The notes beneath the pieces are model-generated. The model worked only from the letters and a program-made list of their open reading frames with translations. It made no database searches and was not told where the DNA came from. Below, piece by piece: positions 37,014 through 45,363 of a DNA stretch of 64,000 nucleotides. The stretch spans positions 124,001 to 188,000 of the forward strand of contig NZ_JAERVK010000004.1 of NCBI RefSeq assembly GCF_016745425.1. The letters run 5' to 3'. Within the stretch, counting starts at the first letter, position 1. The number at the start of each line of letters is the position of its first letter. Source of the stretch: Candidatus Methylomicrobium oryzae (GTDB lineage Bacteria; Pseudomonadota; Gammaproteobacteria; Methylococcales; Methylomonadaceae). Position numbers and translations under genes: made by a program.

Positions 37014-37930
37014 CGGATTTCAATCGCCGGCTGAACGCGGCCCAGCCCCAAATAGCGGCCGAGCAAGTCTTCGGCCAGCAAGGCCGCGATATTGACATCA
37101 CAGACGCTCTCCAATCCCTTCCAGGCCGGCACGCTGTTCACTTCGATCACGGTATAGCGGCCGTCCCGGCCGAGCATGATGTCGACCCCCGCATAATCCA
37201 TGTCGAGCGCCAGCGTCGCCCTGACCGCCAGCTCGGCCAACTCACCGCTCGCCTCGACCCATTCACACTCCGCACCCTGCGCAACGTTATTCAGCCACGA
37301 CTTGCCGCGCCGCCGCATCGCTGCGACTGCGCGACCGTTGATCACAAATACGCGATGATCGTAATACCCCTCCCCGGCGGCATGCACGAACCGCTGCAGA
37401 TAGTAGACGCCGCGGCTCGAAGTCAGCCAGAACAGGTCGGTCATTTTTTCGATCCGGCGGATGCCTTCGCCCTGCGAACCGAACAGCGGCTTGCAGATCA
37501 ATAAATGACCGTTTTGCAGTTCGTTTTCGGCGATCCGCTGCGCTTCCTCGGGATCGCGCAATACCCAGGTCGGCGGTGTCGGAAGTCCTGCGCGCTGCAG
37601 CAGAAAACTGGTCATCCCCTTGTCGACGCAGCGTTCGATCGCTCGGCCGTCGTTATAAACCGGAACGCCGAGGAGCTTCAACGCATGCAGAACGTCCAGA
37701 TACAGCACCACTTCTTCGAGCGAACCGCCCGGCACCCCGCGCACGAAGGCCGCATCGGGAAGCGCGTGCTCAAACCCGGGTATCCACAGAGGCAGTTGTC
37801 CCGACGCCACCGTCAAGCGGCAGTCGGTCAGCGAGACATATTCCGCGCGATAGCCGTGCTCGGCAAACGCCAGGCTGAGCTGTCTGCCGTGCCAGCCCGG
37901 ATCGTCGGTAAAAATCGCAATGCGGCGCAC
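37010..37930 (-). CDS. RimK-type ATP-grasp ligase of the C1 island (Orf9/MptN-like)
   Basis: 306 residues with a RimK-like ATP-grasp fold: DKGMTSFLLQRAGLPTPPTW, LICKPLFGSQGEGI (ATP-binding), DHRVFVINGRAVAAM and the metal-site YTVIEVNSVPAWKGLE. Relatives include MptN, which adds glutamate to tetrahydromethanopterin, and methylotroph Orf9. Presumed to ligate an amino acid to the H4MPT side chain or to a precursor. It begins 9 bp after mch and overlaps the CitG-like gene, so is firmly in the operon. Confidence 0.78.
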   Translation of the reverse strand: MRRIAIFTDDPGWHGRQLSLAFAEHGYRAEYVSLTDCRLTVASGQLPLWIPGFEHALPDAAFVRGVPGGSLEEVVLYLDVLHALKLLGVPVYNDGRAIERCVDKGMTSFLLQRAGLPTPPTWVLRDPEEAQRIAENELQNGHLLICKPLFGSQGEGIRRIEKMTDLFWLTSSRGVYYLQRFVHAAGEGYYDHRVFVINGRAVAAMRRRGKSWLNNVAQGAECEWVEASGELAELAVRATLALDMDYAGVDIMLGRDGRYTVIEVNSVPAWKGLESVCDVNIAALLAEDLLGRYLGLGRVQPAIEIR

Positions 37931-37939
37931 GAATGTCCT

Positions 37940-38923
37940 TTATGCGCCGAAAGACTGGTCAAGCAATGCATTGTCGAGTTTGCCGGCGCGGAAGCTCTTG
38001 CCCGACTCGACAGCCGTCACAATCACGCTGGCCGGACTGAACAGCATCGGATCGATCTTGAAAAAATCGTATTCGTAATGCTTGAAAATATCCGCAAACG
38101 GCTTGCCGTAGTCCTTCGAAGTCGAACTCGGCAATTCATTAGCAAGCTTTTCGGCCGCTTCGTCGCTGCCTTTCACGAACAAATGGACTTGGCCTGCAAA
38201 CAGGATTGCATCGTTCGTGCGCCCCATTGCCTTCACGAAGTTCGGATGCGGCGGACACAGCGGCGCACTGCCGAAGCCGTCGACGATGTTTTCGAGCGGG
38301 AAATGCAAAGCATGGGCCTTGTGCATCGCAACTTCGAGCACGCGCGCGACGACCTGCAGGCCGCCGGCCAGCGAACTGGTCGGGGTCACAATCACGGTCA
38401 ACTTGGAAGGATCGACCTTGCAGGCCGCCGCGACTTTTTCGATGATCGCCAGCGGCGGAATCGCATCGTTCTCGATCACCAGCACGGTCGAATCGAAACT
38501 GTCGCGGTAACCGAGTTCCTTGTAAAGCTCCTCAACCGGCTCTTCGTTACTCTCTTTGACCTTGGTCGCCATCGCCCGGGCCGGCCCCGAACCCAGCGCA
38601 TAATATTTTTCGTGCGACAAACTCCAGCCCGCATACTGGCTGCCAAGGCATCCCAACACCGGATTGCCGGTATGCACATTGACCGTCAACGGCCAGTTGG
38701 CGGTATAAGGGCTGTGGCTCAGCGTGACCGTTCCCATCCCGCCGAGGCAGATTTCGGCGACGATCCGTCCGGCTTCGAGGCCGCCGGGCACCTTGATGCC
38801 CGCGTCGATGACCGTGCAGCCGTTGTCGAGAGTTTCGACCGCCACCCGCAGTTTGTCCGCATTTGCAATCAAATGCTGCACCAGAGGCTGGGTCAATTTA
38901 TTCACACTCGCTTGATATTCCAT
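37940..38923 (-). CDS. mch: Methenyl-H4MPT cyclohydrolase
   Basis: Interconverts methenyl-H4MPT and formyl-H4MPT in formaldehyde oxidation. From the ATG at 38923 (AAGG upstream) it has 327 residues, the family length. Conserved stretches include [44 protein letters not shown] and [18 protein letters not shown]. The longer open frame upstream runs over the ATP-grasp gene and is discarded. Just 2 bp separate it from that gene. Confidence 0.97.
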   Translation of the reverse strand: MEYQASVNKLTQPLVQHLIANADKLRVAVETLDNGCTVIDAGIKVPGGLEAGRIVAEICLGGMGTVTLSHSPYTANWPLTVNVHTGNPVLGCLGSQYAGWSLSHEKYYALGSGPARAMATKVKESNEEPVEELYKELGYRDSFDSTVLVIENDAIPPLAIIEKVAAACKVDPSKLTVIVTPTSSLAGGLQVVARVLEVAMHKAHALHFPLENIVDGFGSAPLCPPHPNFVKAMGRTNDAILFAGQVHLFVKGSDEAAEKLANELPSSTSKDYGKPFADIFKHYEYDFFKIDPMLFSPASVIVTAVESGKSFRAGKLDNALLDQSFGA

Positions 38924-38925
38924 AA

Positions 38926-40032
38926 TTAAACCTTGACTAATTGATTGAAAATTTGTTGCTGCCTGCCCGCCAACTCCGCCTCCACCTGCTCCGGATCGCT
39001 TCGGCGGGAAATCACGCTGCACACAGGTTGACCGGCATGACACAAGACGCCGGCCTCGGGTCTGTCCATCACCCATTCGGGCCAGACAAACCCCTCGGGA
39101 ATCCTAAAATCTTTAGCGGCATAAACGATCCGGAAACCGGTAAATCCCTTCTGCGCCGGCAACGCCTCCGGAAGGGCGCCCTGGCAGGCTGCAATATGGC
39201 AAGTCACCAACTCGCCATAACATTGCATGCTCGCAGACGGGCGCGGATTGATCTCCAACACATAGATCCGCTCGCCGTCCTGAATGAAATCGAGCGTGTT
39301 CAGACCTTTCAATCCAAAGGCACGGACGCATCGAGACAGCCAGCCGGCCACCCGGGATTTCTGGCTGCCGGATAAAATTGCATGGTTAATGAGGCCGGAA
39401 AACGCAAATTCAAGGCCGGCGCTTAAATCGGCATGAAATTGGGTATGGAAGCCGACCACACATGCCCTGTGCGTATCGGCCAAAAACAAAACGGAGCCCG
39501 GCGTTCCCTCCTGGAATTTTTGCCAGTAAACGCCGCGATCGGCTGAACCGGGAGAATAAGGGTGAATACCCAGTCCGCCCTGCCCCTGCATCGGCTTGAC
39601 CAGCCAGCTCCCGTCGGCGTCGGGCGCAACAAACGTCACCACCGGGAAGGGAATCCGCAGATCGGCCAGCACCGTAAAAAATGCGGCCTTGTCCTGAAGG
39701 CGGCGAAAGACGGCGGGCACATTCCCCAGCAGAGCCATTCGCCGATCCAGATAATCCAGGGTTTCCGGATAAGGCTCCAGGCCGCTGCCATAAACGACTT
39801 GATTAACCCCGTAACGCCTGACAAGTTCATCCAGAACCGGGGCGACATCTTCGACCGCCAGCGACGGCAGGCGGCAGGCCTCGAGCGTGTATTCCCGGGT
39901 GTCCAGATCGGCATAAAGATCGATCACCAGCGCTTTCAGGCCGGCCTTGGAAGCCGCCTCTGCCAGCATGCGGCCGGAGCCGGCAATGATCAGCAAATAA
40001 TCGGAAGAATTCAAATGATGCGCAGGCCCCAA
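38926..40032 (-). CDS. ATP-grasp protein of the C1 island (Orf7-like)
   Basis: 368 residues: N-terminal Rossmann-like part ([19 protein letters not shown]), central lid ([16 protein letters not shown]), and metal-binding site [18 protein letters not shown]. Related proteins ('orf7') are conserved in methylotroph H4MPT islands; mutants in Methylobacterium are known to be affected in H4MPT-dependent growth. The substrate is unknown. No ATG is available near the expected N-terminus: translation probably begins at a TTG (40032) with GAGG five bases before it. Lies between mptG and mch. Confidence 0.72.
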   Translation of the reverse strand: MGPAHHLNSSDYLLIIAGSGRMLAEAASKAGLKALVIDLYADLDTREYTLEACRLPSLAVEDVAPVLDELVRRYGVNQVVYGSGLEPYPETLDYLDRRMALLGNVPAVFRRLQDKAAFFTVLADLRIPFPVVTFVAPDADGSWLVKPMQGQGGLGIHPYSPGSADRGVYWQKFQEGTPGSVLFLADTHRACVVGFHTQFHADLSAGLEFAFSGLINHAILSGSQKSRVAGWLSRCVRAFGLKGLNTLDFIQDGERIYVLEINPRPSASMQCYGELVTCHIAACQGALPEALPAQKGFTGFRIVYAAKDFRIPEGFVWPEWVMDRPEAGVLCHAGQPVCSVISRRSDPEQVEAELAGRQQQIFNQLVKV

Positions 40033-40062
40033 GCTCGCCTCAAAAACCGATCCGCTTGGAAC

Positions 40063-41025
40063 CTACTCCACGGCAACCAGACCGCCGCTGTTGCGCGCGC
40101 TCGCGCTGGAGAAAACTAAGGTACCGCCGTCCGCGAATTTCCGTTCCGCCATTTCGATGAGAGCCGCCGCGCGATCGGCGCCGTTTACCATGCAAAAACC
40201 GGTCGGCCCCCAGGAGGTCTGTCCGACCGCGACCGCGCCCTGTTCGGCCAGCCACTGCATGGCCGAGGCCACTTCGGGACTGGTGTAAACGCCGCCCTGA
40301 ACCGCCGCAAAATGCTCCCCGACCGACCGCTGCAGGCGTGTGATCACCTCGCCGAACTTGGCAATGTCGTTCTCGGCCACCGCGGGCAACGCCTGCATCA
40401 ATAACAGGTAGCACAACTGCTCGGCCTCGCGCCGAGGGAACAGCGGCAAGTCCTGGAACGCCTGAATTTCCTGCAAACCGTGCAGCCCCTGCCCGCGCCT
40501 GTCGAAGACCAGGATAAACCGCCAGGCATCAGGAAGCGCCATCCGGACCAGCAGCGGGGGCGTAACCGTGTGCTCGCCGCGGCCGCCGTCGACAACCAGC
40601 CCGCCTTGTTCGAACACGCCGATGCCGATCCCGGAGCGCTGCCCCCGGACCATCACCTTCGCGATGTCGCGAATAGTCAGTCCCAAACCGTAAAATGCGT
40701 TTAACGCCGCCCCGATCGCAAGCGACATCTGGGTGCCCGACCCCAAACCGACATGCTCCGGTATCGCGCTTTCGATTCGGATTTCGAGCGTATCCGGCAC
40801 GCCGAGCGCTTCGCACAGCCTCGTCAGACATTTTTCGGCGCGCCCAGCCGCAGGCCCCGAAACACTTCGCCGGTCCGCCCCGGCAACGGTCAAACGCGTC
40901 GCCTGCTCATTCAGCGCCACACCGATGCTGCCGAAATGTCTTCCCAAGGCCCCGCTCAAATCGATAAACCCCATATGCAAGCGGGCCGGCGCGGTCACCG
41001 ATACTTTCTGATGTCGAAATTGCAA
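40063..41025 (-). CDS. mptG: Beta-ribofuranosylaminobenzene 5'-phosphate synthase
   Basis: First committed enzyme of the methanopterin branch: joins p-hydroxybenzoate/p-aminobenzoate and PRPP with loss of CO2 and PPi. 320 residues of the GHMP-kinase-like fold: VTAPARLHMGFIDLSGALGR at the N-terminus, PEHVGLGSGTQMSLAIGAALNAFYG (GHMP loop) and AVGQTSWGPTGFCMV near the C-terminus. It is flanked by HAD and ATP-grasp genes within the C1 operon. Confidence 0.93.
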   Translation of the reverse strand: MQFRHQKVSVTAPARLHMGFIDLSGALGRHFGSIGVALNEQATRLTVAGADRRSVSGPAAGRAEKCLTRLCEALGVPDTLEIRIESAIPEHVGLGSGTQMSLAIGAALNAFYGLGLTIRDIAKVMVRGQRSGIGIGVFEQGGLVVDGGRGEHTVTPPLLVRMALPDAWRFILVFDRRGQGLHGLQEIQAFQDLPLFPRREAEQLCYLLLMQALPAVAENDIAKFGEVITRLQRSVGEHFAAVQGGVYTSPEVASAMQWLAEQGAVAVGQTSWGPTGFCMVNGADRAAALIEMAERKFADGGTLVFSSASARNSGGLVAVE

Positions 41026-41090
41026 AGGATCAGGTCGAAAGTTGCATTGAAAAACAGGGCATTATACACGAACAGGCGGGCGGCGGCGAA

Positions 41091-41750
41091 CTAGCCCAGC
41101 ATTCCCGGCAGTTCCCCCAGATCGTTCAGCACGAACCGACAGCGGGCTAGCGTTGCCGCATCCACCGGCCGCATCGACGGCACCATTACCGGCACGGCCG
41201 CCGCTTCGAAAGCAGCTTCAATGCCGGCGGGCGAGTCTTCCAAGACAAGGCAGCGGCCGACCGGAACCTTCAGCACGGACGCTGCCTGCAGAAAAACATC
41301 GGGCGACGGTTTGGGACGCCGAACGTGATCGCGCGCGACGACAACGGGGAAAACGTCGGCAAGCCCCGCCAACGCTAAACAGGCCTCCGCGTTGACCAAA
41401 GCGCTATTCGTTGCCAGACAAAACGGAATCGCTTCCCGATTCAGATAATCCCGAAGCGCGTGAAAACCGGTCTTGACCTCGATCCCGTGCACCGCCACAT
41501 AATCCCGCCAGCAGGCTGTCGTCAGCCGGTTGAATTCGCCGGGATCGAAACCGGGGCCGCAAAAGTTTGCGATCCCTCGGAGCACCGCATCGCCCGCCAG
41601 CCCCGCCAATCCTTCGAGAAAAACGTCCGGAAAATCGTAACGCATGGCCCGTCCCGCTGTGCGCCAGGCCGCCTGATAGGTTTTTTCTGTGTCAAGCACC
41701 AGCCCGTCCATGTCGAAGATGACCGCCGAAATATCGGCCCGCCTAACCAT
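41091..41750 (-). CDS. HAD-family hydrolase (beta-phosphoglucomutase/phosphatase type)
   Basis: 219 residues with all HAD motifs: motif I VIFDMDGLVLDTE (nucleophile Asp and acid Asp), motif II LATNSA, motif III Lys in RPKPSPDVF and motif IV VLEDSPAGIEAA, with an alpha-helical cap in between. Substrate cannot be read from the sequence. It overlaps the nucleotidyltransferase gene by 8 bp and lies 65 bp before mptG, so may remove a phosphate from an H4MPT intermediate; this is inference from position. Confidence 0.82.
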   Translation of the reverse strand: MVRRADISAVIFDMDGLVLDTEKTYQAAWRTAGRAMRYDFPDVFLEGLAGLAGDAVLRGIANFCGPGFDPGEFNRLTTACWRDYVAVHGIEVKTGFHALRDYLNREAIPFCLATNSALVNAEACLALAGLADVFPVVVARDHVRRPKPSPDVFLQAASVLKVPVGRCLVLEDSPAGIEAAFEAAAVPVMVPSMRPVDAATLARCRFVLNDLGELPGMLG

Positions 41751-42672
41751 GGATTACCCGGATATGTTCGCCGTGCGCTTCGCGGCTGGAACCGACCACG
41801 ATATGCCGGACGCCTTCGGCGTTCCGTTCGAGCATGCCGGCCACCTCCACCGTTTCGCCCTTGAACGCCTGCCCGGCATAAGTCGCGGTAAAACAGACGA
41901 TCGCCGCGATCGAATCATGCTCGATCCGGTAAATGGATGGATAGCCGAACGCCTGGGTGTCATCCGTAATCCGGCAGGTTAATGTAACCGGCTCGAGCTT
42001 TTGATAATGCTGTTGCCTGTCCGATTCGTTTGGCTCGATCAAGCTCAAGTCGAACTTGCGCCCGTTGACCAAGGCCTTATTGTATTTCCGCTTTTCGTGC
42101 CAGATGTACTCCTCGAAACTCAACGAACAATTGCGGCGATGGTAAGATGCCTGCCAATTGCTGTCGCTCAGATCCTGCAGGCGATCCTGTTCGATCAATG
42201 CTCTTACGCCGGCACGGCAGCGATGAAAAGCCTCGCCCCCGTAGCAAACCAGATCGATATCGGAACTTTCTTTTTGCACGCCGACCAGCACCGAGCCGGT
42301 AATGCCGATCCGGTTCAGGTCCACCCCTTGCTGCCTCAGCAAGCCGCAGAGCTCAACGACGTCGCGTTCGACCGGATCATAGCGAGACTGCCGCATGATA
42401 TGGCGAAGTCGGTCCTGCGGCCGATGGTGCCTGACGATCCGTTCGATGTCCACCGCATGCAGGCGCGCATCCAGAACCGGAGAATAATGCAGATAATGAG
42501 GATGATTTCGGCGCAAGAAGGCGTTCGCCTCGTCGGTCGCCTGCTTGCGCCAAAGCCTTTCAATGTTGACGTAGCGCAAAAAACACAGCACTTTGCCCTG
42601 TTCCGGATGCGGATTGACGACCGCGAACAAGAGACCTTCGGCAGTTTCGATGAAGTCTTTGGGAGAAAACAC
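41743..42672 (-). CDS. Nucleotidyltransferase-fold protein at the head of the C1 operon
   Basis: 309 residues. About residues 122-140 carry the polymerase-beta-type nucleotidyltransferase signature ITGSVLVGVQKESSDIDLV (GS, then DxD). The C-terminal part has several conserved aromatic and acidic residues but no domain I can name. Proteins of this type occur with H4MPT genes. The only available start is a GTG at 42672, without a visible ribosome-binding site, so the N-terminus is uncertain. It overlaps the HAD gene and probably opens the operon that runs to fae. Confidence 0.7.
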   Translation of the reverse strand: MFSPKDFIETAEGLLFAVVNPHPEQGKVLCFLRYVNIERLWRKQATDEANAFLRRNHPHYLHYSPVLDARLHAVDIERIVRHHRPQDRLRHIMRQSRYDPVERDVVELCGLLRQQGVDLNRIGITGSVLVGVQKESSDIDLVCYGGEAFHRCRAGVRALIEQDRLQDLSDSNWQASYHRRNCSLSFEEYIWHEKRKYNKALVNGRKFDLSLIEPNESDRQQHYQKLEPVTLTCRITDDTQAFGYPSIYRIEHDSIAAIVCFTATYAGQAFKGETVEVAGMLERNAEGVRHIVVGSSREAHGEHIRVIHG

Positions 42673-42688
42673 GAATATTGGAGAAAAA

Positions 42689-42817
42689 ATGAACGCGGAA
42701 AAAATCAGGTCGGCAGATTTTGAGACCGTCTCGGCAAGCCGCGAAAATCCTCCCGCCGTTAACCCAAACTCATATCAGGGGGCATCTTTCCCCCATGAAA
42801 TGATTAGGGCCTTATGA
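42689..42817 (+). CDS. Possible 42-residue small protein (doubtful)
   Basis: An ATG at 42689 has GGAG five bases upstream and opens a 42-codon frame ending TGA at 42815-42817. The peptide is polar, with several Asn, Pro and Ser and no membrane segment. The frame reads away from the nucleotidyltransferase gene and toward the fixJ-like gene. It also contains a GGGGG-CCCCC hairpin (about 42778-42794). I recognise no family; a chance frame is possible. Confidence 0.25.
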   Translation: MNAEKIRSADFETVSASRENPPAVNPNSYQGASFPHEMIRAL

Positions 42818-42852
42818 CATACGGATTCGAAACGCCGCCGCATCACCGGCCA

Positions 42853-43473
42853 TTATAACAAATCGCACTGCATCGCAATCTTCATCAACTCCGCGAGACT
42901 GTCCGCCTGCAGTTTTTCCATGATGCGCGCCCGGTGCGCATCGACGGTGCGATTGCTGACCTTCAGGATTTTGGCCGATTCCTTATTGGAATGGCTGCTG
43001 ATGATCAAGCGCAGGACTTCCATTTCGCGCGGCGTCAGTTGCCCCAGCCGCTGCAGGATCTCGCGCTTCAGGGACTGCTGGGATCGGGCATAGATATCCT
43101 TATGGATGCCCTCGGCGATGCGTTCCAGCAACACGCTGTTTTCGAAAGGCTTTTCCAGGAAATCGATAGCGCCCGCACGGAACGCTTTCGCGGAATCGGC
43201 AACCTCGGCATGGCCGCTAATGAAAATGATCGGAATATCAAGACTCCGTTCATTCAATGCCTTCTGCAGTTCCAGGCCGCTCATCTCCGGCATTCTGACA
43301 TCCAGCAACAGGCAGCCCGGCCGTTCGGGGTCGTAGCAGTCCAAAAACTCCAGCGCGGAAGCAAAGCTTTGCACGTCGAATCCGGCCGTTTCGATCAGCA
43401 AGGTCAACGAATCGCGGATCGCAAACTCATCGTCTACCAGATAAACCACCGGGTTGTTCTGTTCAAAAACCAT
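42853..43473 (-). CDS. FixJ-family response regulator
   Basis: About 206 residues from the ATG at 43473 (AAGGAG seven bases upstream). N-terminal REC domain (VVYLVDDEFAIRDSL; phospho-acceptor Asp in CLLLDVRMPEMSG; Lys in FLEKPFENSVLL), linker, and a LuxR-type HTH (LTPREMEVLRLII and NRTVDAHRARIMEKL). The DVRMPEMSG and HAEVADSAKAF stretches are typical of the FixJ/TtrR/TodT group. The partner kinase gene overlaps its 5' end by 11 bp. Targets are unknown; an inverted repeat at 45020-45041 is a candidate site. Confidence 0.9.
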   Translation of the reverse strand: MVFEQNNPVVYLVDDEFAIRDSLTLLIETAGFDVQSFASALEFLDCYDPERPGCLLLDVRMPEMSGLELQKALNERSLDIPIIFISGHAEVADSAKAFRAGAIDFLEKPFENSVLLERIAEGIHKDIYARSQQSLKREILQRLGQLTPREMEVLRLIISSHSNKESAKILKVSNRTVDAHRARIMEKLQADSLAELMKIAMQCDLL

Positions 43474-44812
43474 TCGCCTGCTCCTTCGAAGGCAAAGTGA
43501 CATAAAAAGTACAGCCGTTGCCGGGGAGACTATTAAAACGCAACGCCCCGTGATGCGCCTCGATCAGCGAGCGGCTGATCGACAATCCCATGCCCATGCC
43601 GTTTTTTTTGGTCGTATAAAAAGGGGTCATGATTTTCGCAAGTTCGGCAGCGGCAATCCCGGGCCCGTTGTCTTCGACTCCGATCTCGATGAATCGGCGA
43701 CCATCCAGCCGGGTGTGTATCGCGAGCCGGCGCGGATGATCGTGAGCAAGATCTTTCATGGCTTCGATTGCATTTCTAAGCAAATTCAACACCACCTGTT
43801 CGATTTGGACCTCATTGACATAGACCAGCGGCAAATCATTCGTCAACTCCAAGCCGAGCTTGATATTTTGCAGCTTGATATCGTCCGAACAAAGTCCAAT
43901 GCAATCCCTGATCAATTGATTGATGCAGACCAGTGTCCGCGTAGCGGTTTTCGAGCGGATAAAATCGCGCATGCGGTGAATGATCTGGCCGGCGCGCAGC
44001 GCCTGCTGATGGGTTTTAGCGAGAATCCCGGCCAGTTTTTCGGTATCGAGGCGAGGCATTTTAAGCAGGTTCAAACTGACTTCCGTATAGGCGACGATGG
44101 CGGTCAGTGGCTGATTCACTTCATGCGCGATGCCCGACGCCATCTCGCCCATCAAGCCGAGGCGGGTGACATGCGCCAGCTCTTCCAAATGCTCCCGGTT
44201 TTCCTGCTCCTGCAACTTGCGCTGACTGGTATCGCGCAGGATGCCGGTAAAATAAATCTCGCCGTCGATAAAAAACTCGGCTAACGACAAATCCAGCGGC
44301 ACGGTCCACCCGCCTTTGTGCAGGCCTTCGACCTCCCGTATGCTGCCGATGATTTTAGAATGGCCGTGATCGATATAATCCTTTATATGCCGGTCATGCT
44401 GTACGCCTTGTTCGGACGGCATCAGCATATTGATGCTCCTGCCTACCAACTCTTCTTCGGCATAGCCGAGTATCGCCTTAATTGCGGCATTCGCGGTGAC
44501 CACACAACCGTTGCGGTCTATCGTGATGATGCCTTCGACCGCCGCATTAAAAATCGAGTTGAGCTTGGCCTCCCGTTCCCGCAGGCGCTGCTTTGACTCC
44601 TCAAGCGCCGCAATATTCCGTCTCAACGCCTGGTTGCTCTCGGTCAGCTCGCGCGTCTGCTCGGCTAATTTTTGCTCCAGTATTCCGATTCTTTCTTCAG
44701 ACGCCAGCAGCCTTTGCTGTGCGATAGACAGGCATTTTCGCAATTCGGCGGCTTCCACCGACGGTTTATCGCAAAATCCGAGGGCAATTGATGAATTGGA
44801 TTCGGAGGTCAT
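43463..44812 (-). CDS. FixL-like PAS sensor histidine kinase, possible haem oxygen sensor
   Basis: 449 residues, cytoplasmic. Residues about 20-85 form a coiled coil; a PAS domain spans about 86-200; then HisKA with GIAHEVNQPLTAIVAYTE (His230) and HATPase (VVLNLLRNAIEAM, EDNGPGI and KKNGMGMGLSISRSLI). In the PAS domain H139 (in VQHDRHIKDYI) corresponds to the proximal haem His200 of B. japonicum FixL, and R159 (in IIGSIREVEG) to Arg220, with the same 20-residue spacing; the Arg206 position is Asp and His214 is Lys. Haem binding is therefore plausible but unproven, since non-haem PAS domains share much of this motif. It forms an operon with the FixJ-like regulator. Confidence 0.88.
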   Translation of the reverse strand: MTSESNSSIALGFCDKPSVEAAELRKCLSIAQQRLLASEERIGILEQKLAEQTRELTESNQALRRNIAALEESKQRLREREAKLNSIFNAAVEGIITIDRNGCVVTANAAIKAILGYAEEELVGRSINMLMPSEQGVQHDRHIKDYIDHGHSKIIGSIREVEGLHKGGWTVPLDLSLAEFFIDGEIYFTGILRDTSQRKLQEQENREHLEELAHVTRLGLMGEMASGIAHEVNQPLTAIVAYTEVSLNLLKMPRLDTEKLAGILAKTHQQALRAGQIIHRMRDFIRSKTATRTLVCINQLIRDCIGLCSDDIKLQNIKLGLELTNDLPLVYVNEVQIEQVVLNLLRNAIEAMKDLAHDHPRRLAIHTRLDGRRFIEIGVEDNGPGIAAAELAKIMTPFYTTKKNGMGMGLSISRSLIEAHHGALRFNSLPGNGCTFYVTLPSKEQANGF

Positions 44813-45019
44813 AAATCAATAAATCGGCAAATGGCCAAATGTCGCTATTGCATATCCGTTAGAATAAGGAGAGCGCCGTGGTTTTTAACTCGAGCGGAGA
44901 TTCTACAGTATCAAGATCCCGCGGAAACTATATTATCTTAACAACTCCCTGATAAAAGCCTCGGTAAATGCTTGTGTCCGGTGAATACTGAGACTTCGGC
45001 CTTCATAAAAAAGCTCAAT

Positions 45020-45041
45020 TTCGTATAGGTATTTGTACGAA
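45020..45041. promoter_or_regulatory. Inverted repeat TTCGTA-N10-TACGAA, candidate operator
   Basis: A perfect 6-bp inverted repeat centred about 80 bp upstream of the DUF2934 gene and about 220 bp upstream of the divergent FixL-like kinase gene. Spacing of about 16 bp centre to centre suits a dimeric LuxR-type HTH protein such as the FixJ-like regulator encoded alongside. No experimental match is known to me. Confidence 0.35.
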
Positions 45042-45109
45042 TTGCCGAATGCCGATTATTGTTGCTAGCATCCTAAAGTCATTAGGTTAGCGATTATTCA
45101 GGAGCTCCA

Positions 45110-45316
45110 ATGAATATACCCGATAAATCCTTGAATACTGATACATACGGAAATACGGACCCCGACAAATTCCGACTGATGGTTGAGGAACGGGCCTACT
45201 TTAAAGCCGAAAGGCGAGGATTTGCAAGCGGACATGAACTGGACGACTGGCTGGAGGCCGAACAGGAAATAAGCAACCAGTGCCGCTATTGGTATTTGGA
45301 TAACGACCCATCCTGA
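45110..45316 (+). CDS. DUF2934-domain small protein
   Basis: 68 residues. The second half matches DUF2934: VEERAYFKAERRGFASG followed by HELDDWLEAEQEI, an acidic helical motif of unknown function common in proteobacteria, cyanobacteria and planctomycetes, often near stress genes. AGGAG lies five bases before the ATG. It is the first gene of a plus-strand run with the M41-like peptidase (47 bp downstream) and ftsH. Confidence 0.82.
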   Translation: MNIPDKSLNTDTYGNTDPDKFRLMVEERAYFKAERRGFASGHELDDWLEAEQEISNQCRYWYLDNDPS

Positions 45317-45363
45317 TCTCAGGGCATTTTTTAAACCCTATCTGAAAAAGAACGAGGTATACC

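Noticed and set aside
37505-38929. 474-codon open frame on the plus strand across mch and the RimK-like gene
   Set aside because: It lies antisense to two well-recognised genes, has an Arg/His/Gln-rich composition typical of GC-rich shadow frames, and matches no domain.
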